In this document: positions 58,225 to 64,000 of the stretch, one piece after another
Numbering within the stretch: the stretch's first letter is position 1
How the letters are laid out: every line of letters starts with the position of its first letter
From: Diplonema japonicum
Lineage: Eukaryota > Euglenozoa > Diplonemea > Diplonemida > Diplonemidae
DNA length: 64,000 nt
Direction of reading: 5' to 3'
Assembly (NCBI GenBank): GCA_964019335.1
Contig: OZ025730.1
Span: 337,001 to 401,000, forward strand
Translations under genes and position numbers: made by a program
The notes under the pieces: generated by a model
Databases searched by the model: none
The model's input: only the letters and a program-made list of their open reading frames with translations
Told to the model about the DNA's origin: nothing

Positions 58225-60321
58225 TCACAAAATTACTTTCATTTGTCTGACATTTCGTCCTGGAGTGCTGTACTTAGGGACAGGTGCCACACAAGGTGCG
58301 ACAACGTACGTGAGGGACACAGGCTCTTTTCTGCCGATGGGGACGGAAGGCTTCGTGCCAGGTTGATTTGGTGTTCCGTTTGGCCTGCCTGGAGGATCAG
58401 GGTGGTAGGTGGGTAAAACTGGTTGTTGTGGATACTCCAGCACTCGTAAGGGATATGAAGACGACGAGGTGGCAAGCACAGGTGCTGCTGCTGCTGCAGC
58501 CGCCGCCGCCTCTTCCAATTTCCCTCCAGTTTCCCCATCGAAGATAGGTGACCCGAGTGGCACTGTCATGTACTGATCTCTTAATTGGAACACTGACAAT
58601 CTCGGACCCAAAGAAATTCTCCGTTTGTGTCTTTCCATTTGTCTGTCCAACCGCTGCTGCCATTGCTCTGTTTTTAAGGCATCGTCGACAGGCTTTCCGC
58701 TCTTTTCACTTTTCTTTTCGACTTCTCTTTTCGAAGAGGGTGACCGTGGTCGCAGCAACCCACGCCGGAGCGCTTCTTCTTTTTCTTGTTTCTCTCTATA
58801 TTTCTCACGTTCCTTTTTACCTTCTTGCTCACGTTGGACAGTGGCCACGGTGCTCGATGGCGCGTTGACTTCCTTAGCAACATCAATGAACTCCTCATAA
58901 AGGAGTTGGACATCAGGATCTTTAACAGGATACACCCTTCTGAAACCGTGGAGGAGACTGTCTTCTTCATTCTGCTTTTCCCTCACAAAGGCCTCTTGCC
59001 TGGCTCGCTCCAGCTCTGCCTCTTCTTTTTCAAGTTCTTTAACTTCGGAATCGTCACCACCTGATTTCTTCGAAGCCACACGTCTTGATTGTGCTTCCAT
59101 TCTCCGCTTGAACTCTCCTTTGTCGCGCTCTTTTTCTCTTGACCTGTCATCCTGCTTGAGATTCAGGATCTCCACCACTTCTGATATTAATCCCGTTTTG
59201 ATACGGTCGTCTAGCGGTGTGTATGAGTTGAAGGATGGGGAGTGGTTCACCTCAAGTAGCCATGGTTTCAAAGACTGATCCAATAACAAATCGAACCCTA
59301 AGATCTCAAAGCATGTGTACCCGTCGTTATTGTGTGGAAAGCACGAGGTATACACATGAGACAACATCGGCTGCGCTGCAAGGAGGGTGCTCACGACGAC
59401 CTTGTCGATCCGGTCCCAAATCTTTTCGGGGTCCTGCCCTTCTTCGACGAGCCATTTGTTCAAAAAGGAAAAGTCTCGTTTGTGGCCAACGTCGCCTGTT
59501 TCTGCATCGTCGTTAAATACAAAATTCTCGGACACACGATTGATAGCGTAATTTGTCAAGTGCATCTGCAGGTCGTGCAGGTTGTCCTCACCCGGTTTCA
59601 GATATTTCTGCGTGCACAACCTAACCAGCCCCTCGTCGAACATGAAGATTGAAGGGTTCTTCACAGATGTCACTAGTGCATAGCATCGCAAATCAAATTT
59701 TTTGTCCTCGATCAAAAGCGGTCGAGCGATGTACTCTTGTATGACAGCGTCCTCAAGGATGTCTTCTGGGAGGTCTTGTGGATCTTGTGTTAAAAAGATT
59801 CCCTTCCCTTGAGACCCTGCCGATGGCTTCACAATAAAAGTTTTCTTCTGCGGCAGTGTAGCGGTGTACTTGCGAAATTGGTTCCTCTCAGACCGAATGG
59901 ACCACGTTCGTGGTGTGAACGAGTAGTGTTGTGGGAACGCTTTCTTCATCTTCGACAGGGTGTTGGAAAGCTGTACTTTTCTTGATATTATATGCATGGA
60001 GGGGAAATGGTTGATTCTCTGCCAGTTTTGAAGCTTCATGACTCTAAATATTGCAACCGAGCTGTCGGTCCAAAACAGATTAAAATCGCCTTTTTCGCCG
60101 TCTTCGTTCAGGTCTTCCACCCAGTCGTTCTCCGCCGCTACCTTCCGTACAATGTCGTATTTACAATATGTCGTGTTGATTACTACTTTTTTTCTTTTTC
60201 TCTTCCGTTTCTTCTTTGCCTCCCCTTTCTCCAGCTGTTTTGCCTCCCTCACAGGTCTCCTTTTCGGAGTTGACAAAGGACTCTCCCCATAATATTCTTC
60301 ATTGTTCTCTGGGTCTTGCAT
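58225..60321 (-). CDS. TTLL: Tubulin tyrosine ligase-like (TTLL) glutamylase
   Basis: 698 residues from ATG 60321 (the frame begins with GTG three codons earlier). ATP-grasp landmarks: KPSAGSQGKGI (165-175), a nucleotide-binding KFDLRCY (208-214), MHLTNYAIN (253-261) and WLLEVNHSPSF (about 365-375). This set is characteristic of TTLL polyglutamylases such as the TTLL6/13 group, which add glutamate side chains to tubulin tails in axonemes. A basic KKRKRKRKK stretch at about 38-46 and a disordered Lys/Glu- then Pro-rich C-terminus (430-698) flank the catalytic core. TTLL subgroup is a guess. Confidence 0.92.
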   Translation of the reverse strand: MQDPENNEEYYGESPLSTPKRRPVREAKQLEKGEAKKKRKRKRKKVVINTTYCKYDIVRKVAAENDWVEDLNEDGEKGDFNLFWTDSSVAIFRVMKLQNWQRINHFPSMHIISRKVQLSNTLSKMKKAFPQHYSFTPRTWSIRSERNQFRKYTATLPQKKTFIVKPSAGSQGKGIFLTQDPQDLPEDILEDAVIQEYIARPLLIEDKKFDLRCYALVTSVKNPSIFMFDEGLVRLCTQKYLKPGEDNLHDLQMHLTNYAINRVSENFVFNDDAETGDVGHKRDFSFLNKWLVEEGQDPEKIWDRIDKVVVSTLLAAQPMLSHVYTSCFPHNNDGYTCFEILGFDLLLDQSLKPWLLEVNHSPSFNSYTPLDDRIKTGLISEVVEILNLKQDDRSREKERDKGEFKRRMEAQSRRVASKKSGGDDSEVKELEKEEAELERARQEAFVREKQNEEDSLLHGFRRVYPVKDPDVQLLYEEFIDVAKEVNAPSSTVATVQREQEGKKEREKYREKQEKEEALRRGLLRPRSPSSKREVEKKSEKSGKPVDDALKTEQWQQRLDRQMERHKRRISLGPRLSVFQLRDQYMTVPLGSPIFDGETGGKLEEAAAAAAAAAPVLATSSSSYPLRVLEYPQQPVLPTYHPDPPGRPNGTPNQPGTKPSVPIGRKEPVSLTYVVAPCVAPVPKYSTPGRNVRQMKVIL

Positions 60322-60352
60322 TTTTCGCACCCTGTTGTTTGTGAAAAAGAAA

Positions 60353-60425
60353 TGCTCCCGGCGGGGTTTGAACCCGCGATCCCAGGCTCATAAGACCTGT
60401 GCCTTAACCACTAGGCCACGAGAGC
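60353..60425 (-). tRNA. tRNA-Ile (UAU)
   Basis: Acceptor GCTCTCG/CGGGAGC, anticodon stem CAGGT/GCCTG with loop CTTATGA (anticodon TAT), T arm GCGGG-TTCAAAC-CCCGC. Discriminator A; T-rich sequence follows. It reads AUA. No intron. Confidence 0.92.
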
Positions 60426-60440
60426 ATACAGCCCATATTT

Positions 60441-61344
60441 TAATAATAATAATAATAATAATAAATGTACCACTGTCGTGCGTAGCTAAAGGCTGGGGGG
60501 AGGGATAGGTGCAGGAGGCCTGAAGGGCCTCCTGCAAGTGAAAGGGGGAACGAGAGGGGTTGACAAATTTTTTGTAAAAGTTTAAAGAAAACCCTCCCAC
60601 AACTATCCATACGTACCGAGGCGGGAGGTGGGCAGGCCCGGGGGCTCCCAGCGTTCGCAACTGTGCCCACCTTCAACGTCCCTCGGCATCTCACCAGCCC
60701 GCATCGCACAACAGCACCCTTTGGCCGAACCTCCGGGATTTCAAGGGGTGGGGTACCTCGTCAGTGCTCGTAGGCACACCGGCACGGAGGCATCCCCTTC
60801 AGCCGGTTTTGTTGGGCTGTGGAGCCTTTGGAAAATAAAAATGTAAGGAAAACATAACCAGAGAGGAAGAAAGAAGTTGGGGTGCACGACAGGGCAAAAA
60901 AAAGGGAAGACATGGGGGATGAGAGTACTATTACTAAAAAAGTTTAAATCTACTTCTACTTCTTGCCGGCCCGGCACAGCACGCCTCGCACCCAGCAGCA
61001 CACGCCACGCAGACAGACCAGCGCACCTCCACCGCCACCAGTTCTCTTCCAGTGTCCCCGTGCACCCCACCGTCGATCCGTTTATCTGTACCCAGTTCGG
61101 CTACCGATCTGTCTGGCCTTCCAGTTGCGACAGGGCGGTCATTGCCTGAAGGGCGCCGGGATCAATCCGCGCGAGACCGGTCTCAGCCTCACGTCTCTCG
61201 GATGGGGTACGCTGGAACACTGGGCGACGCTGCCGCCCGCATCACACCACAACACAGCGGAACCAGCACAAACAAACCGTACGCCACTCACCAGCGACAC
61301 CAGCCACAACCCACCGCTCCTGTTCACCCCACCGTTGTCCCATA
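60441..61344 (-). mobile_element. Probable retroelement remnant ending in (TTA)n near tRNA-Ile
   Basis: GC-rich, homopolymer-poor sequence unlike the spacers, ending on the minus strand in about eight TTA units (60441-60464), 15 bp before the tRNA-Ile 5' end. A perfect 10-bp hairpin (60511-60535) lies near the tail. Its 5' part is interrupted by the LINE copy at 61345. No coding domain was recognised. Element class is inferred from the tail only. Confidence 0.45.
60511..60535. repeat. Perfect 10-bp hairpin, 5-nt loop
   Basis: GCAGGAGGCC, loop TGAAG, GGCCTCCTGC. Located 45 bp before the (TTA)n tail. Confidence 0.8.
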
Positions 61345-64000
61345 TTTTTTTTTTTTCAAAATACCAATAGGTGCCACCATGGGGAGCAACACCTGGGAAG
61401 GGGAAAGGTGAAGGGAAGCATGGAAATATTACAGGGAGGGCGAAGACCAGTTCTTCTGCAATCAGATGGAGCTGTGGACTCCGCCAACCCGTGCACCTGT
61501 TTGGAACAGCCGAAGAGGGCTGAATTACTTTAATTCCAAGCCGTAGACCTACGTGACTCGGACGGGGACCTTGACCCCAGTTCGTCGTTTTTCTCAACTG
61601 GGACCTCTGGTGACCGGAACTGGCCCCCTCGAGAGGGATTTGCTCCATTGAGCGAAACATGAAAGGGTGAGAGTAAAATCTCTCAAAATCAAAAGGGGAA
61701 GCGAGTGTGCGTGTGCGCATGGGGATGATAGGGGAAGCATTTGCTCTCCCCGCTGCACTCCGGCTGGCGGGGGGAGGGGATGGCCGTACCACACTCGTTC
61801 GTGCGAAGATGAGAGGACTCATCTTGGCAACTTCAGAGTAGGCCGGGCCATCCGTTTTTGACTACAATGTCAGGGCACACGATAACAAGAGGATGTTAAT
61901 TTTAAAAAATTTTTAAAATTTTAAAAGTTTAAAGGGGGACGGGCATACTGGTAAGAGAAGGCCAGACGCCGGATGATGATAAAGAAAAGGATGAGAGGGA
62001 GTGGAAGAGAGGGGAAGGGAACGTAAGCACTAAAAGAATTGAAATGTTGATCTCACCCTACTCACTTCAGCGCAACACGGGGGTCGCAGGGCCGGCGTCA
62101 AGGGAGACAGCCGGCGGGATGAACGAAGGGGCAGCGGTACCTGCCGTTGCCGCAGACGGCGACGTGAAGACCCCGGATCTGGCCCAGTCAAGCAAGCCAG
62201 AGTCGGCGATGAGGGTGAATACCTGCGTCACGCGTTTTGACACTCCACCAGCGAGGGGCGTCCATTGGGAGCGTCGAGCGAACCCCGTCCAACCACAGCG
62301 CACCCCCCAACAACGTGCTCCCTGGACATCTTTGCTCCACACGCTGGACAGCTGAGCTCAGCCTTCTTCCTGTTCGGTCCAGCCGCCTGCAGGAAGCCGA
62401 AGAAGAGAGCGGAGTGCCCTACCCTCAGCCGCGAGATGACCGTCTCCGCTAGCCTGGGGAGGGACTGGGGGAAGCACGCCGCTCGGAGCCCCGTGGCCCT
62501 CGCGTATCTCGGGGCCACCTCCCCGACAATGACCGCAGACCTCTGCTGAATCTGGCGACGGACCAGGGCCCTGACCGACCTGTAGTCGAGAGAGGGGCGA
62601 GTCAGCTCGCGCTTCGTGCCCTCCCCGGCCAGCCTGTCTGCCGCCTCGTTGCCAGGAACCCCGCAGTGGGACGGCACAAACTGGAGAATGACTGGTGCAC
62701 CTTGTGCACGTGCCGCCAGCAGTTCCCAGGTCTCGTGGTCGAGCCTCTCCCTCTGCCGCGAAGGACCTGCCCTCAGCTGATCAAGGAGAGAGAGCGAGTC
62801 GGTACAGATCGACAGCCGGCTGTCTGCCAACGTGGGGTGCTCGCTCCGGAGCGCGGCCACCATGTCCAGAGCCACCTTGACAGCCAGACCCTCCGCCCGA
62901 AAGGAAGAGCAGAAATTGCTGACGCCGAAGCTCTCGGACACGGGTTCGTGGGGGCGGGGGAGCTGCAAGAAGACCCCGGCACCGCCCCTCCACTTCTGGC
63001 GGTCCCGTACGACAGAACCATCCGTATAGGCATGGATACCCGGTGGAAGGGCAGCCAGAGCCTCCACGGCCGCCTTCCGCTTATCCACGTCCGGCGACGA
63101 ACGCGTGACCCTGCCGGGAAGGGCAGTTCTGAACTCCACCAGGAACGCGTGCCACGGTGCTACTTTGGGCGAGGCAGTCAGTAGCTCGAAGGTGTCGTAC
63201 TTCCTGAAGCCTTCCTGCGTCGTCCACCCCTGCAGTCCGCAGCGTCGTAGCGCAAGGATACCCGCACGCAGCCACCCATTGCCCATAACGGTCATCCGCT
63301 TCTGCTCAAGGACCTCGCGGTGAACCGGGGAGGTCCTCCAGCAGAACGACTTCGCCGTCAACACCGCCGCAGCTCCCTCAGCCATCTGTCGGAGGGGTAG
63401 CAGACCTGCCTCAGCAACAACCTTCGCCGTGCCCGAGCCGTGCCAACAACCCGAGATCAGCACCGCCGCTCTCTGGTGGAGCCCAACAAGCTCCTCCACC
63501 CTGCTGTCCCTGAGCCTGGCAAAGTAAACACCCATGCAGTACCGGAGTAGCGGGAGAACGTACGTGAGGTACAGAGATCGGAGCGTGGCCTTCTTGCACC
63601 CCCAGGTCGTGCCCGACAGGAGCCTTAGTACCCTCAGCCTCTTGTCAGCGCGCCTCAGGACATCCCCCGCATGCTCGTCAAACGTGAGCCCAGAGTCTAC
63701 AGTGACCCCAAGATACTTCGCCGACCCACATAGAGGCAAGGGGCGAGCCGCCATGTAACCAATGTCGGACCTCCGGATGGCGGCGGGAATGTCGAAGGAC
63801 CGTTTGCCACCCGCCTCCACGACCCGAAAGCCAGACAGCTCACGGACGCCAGACAAGGTCCCACAGGCCCCAACCCCAAGATTAAGGACAGGGTCCTGGA
63901 AGGCCCCCGGGCAAAGCGGGACACGCGACGAAGAGAAGTAGACATTAAGCCGCTTCTGATAGGGAACGCACACTGCCTGCGACTTGCTGGAGCTCAGCAG
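61345..64000 (-). mobile_element. LINE copy 2 (RT/RNase H family), 5' end outside window
   Basis: T12 at 61345-61356 is the poly(A) tail on the plus strand. The frame 63973-62228, and beyond the window edge, encodes the end of the reverse transcriptase (LSSSKSQAVCVPY), thumb, RNase H (YTDGS, FRAEGLAV, ICTDSLSLL, then PSHCGVPGNEAADRL) and CCHC. It is nearly identical to 49756-51355 in inverted orientation. Compared with that copy it lacks four bases (CCTG) near 62243, so the last part of the frame is shifted and ends early at 62228. The original C-terminal end remains at 62067-62240 in another frame. Confidence 0.88.
62228..64000 (-). pseudogene. LINE copy 2 ORF2, frameshifted near C-terminus
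   Basis: About 590 residues in the window; the N-terminal EN/RT part is beyond the right edge. The reverse transcriptase end (residues next to LSSSKSQAV), RNase H with the expected acidic residues (YTDGS, AEG, CTDS, NEAAD) and C-x2-C-x7-H-x4-C are present. The 4-base deletion truncates the last about 60 residues. Unlike the LINE at 15000, this family has an RNase H domain, so two LINE families occur here. Confidence 0.8.

Noticed and set aside
1-64000. CRISPR arrays, operons with Shine-Dalgarno sites, bacterial insertion sequences
   Set aside because: None present; introns, snRNP and BBSome genes show this is eukaryotic nuclear DNA.

Overview
This is nuclear DNA of a flagellated protist. Protein genes have few, short introns and long homopolymer runs lie between them. 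All 29 host protein genes I can support read from the minus strand, and only a tRNA-Val gene and one retroelement fragment read from the plus strand. A 64 kb one-way gene array, 5' acceptor-like AG sites behind pyrimidine tracts upstream of start codons, tandem gene copies and an Ingi/L1Tc-like LINE with a 2A-like motif together suggest a euglenozoan, most likely a diplonemid because cis-introns are present (inference). TAA, TAG and TGA all appear to act as stops.

Layout. 1-2854: a long acylated WVPY-repeat protein running off the left edge. 3.2-4.8 kb: piggyBac relic. 5.0-14.4 kb: TraB-like?, TFxPxI cytoskeletal, E/R-rich coiled-coil, DUF1653-like membrane protein, PAN-like receptor, BBS8. 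15.0-21.3 kb: an apparently intact LINE. 22.3-30.1 kb: LPLAT acyltransferase, WH1/poly-proline protein, four-exon type I membrane protein, tektin-like protein, SNRNP27. 30.2-31.3 kb: three tandem RPL38 genes. 31.8-41.4 kb: coiled-coil protein, PB1/EF-hand-like protein, three-TM folate-receptor-like protein, PDZ protein and a 1261-residue adenylate-forming reductase with an inserted zinc-rich block. 41.5-46.5 kb: three related secreted Cys-rich proteins. 47.1-60.3 kb: EF-hand protein, orphan, LINE fragment, SMRSEQ-repeat protein, W-repeat protein, CYTH phosphatase, TTLL ligase. 60.4-64 kb: retroelement cluster. tRNAs: Trp, Arg, Val, Gly, Ile.

Several genes fit a ciliary/cytoskeletal set (BBS8, TTLL, tektin-like, TFxPxI protein, WH1 protein), but neighbours otherwise share no obvious pathway.

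The most interesting signals are: (1) 13 reconstructed introns of 36-145 nt, most with a long poly(A) tract where a pyrimidine tract would be expected, 12 of 13 in phase 0; (2) a LINE whose ORF1 and ORF2 share one frame, separated by a single TGA and a 69-codon AUG-free linker leading to a 2A-like NPGP; (3) two retroelements ending 12-15 bp upstream of tRNA genes, one with an 11-bp target duplication; (4) the zinc-rich insertion in an A-T-R reductase.
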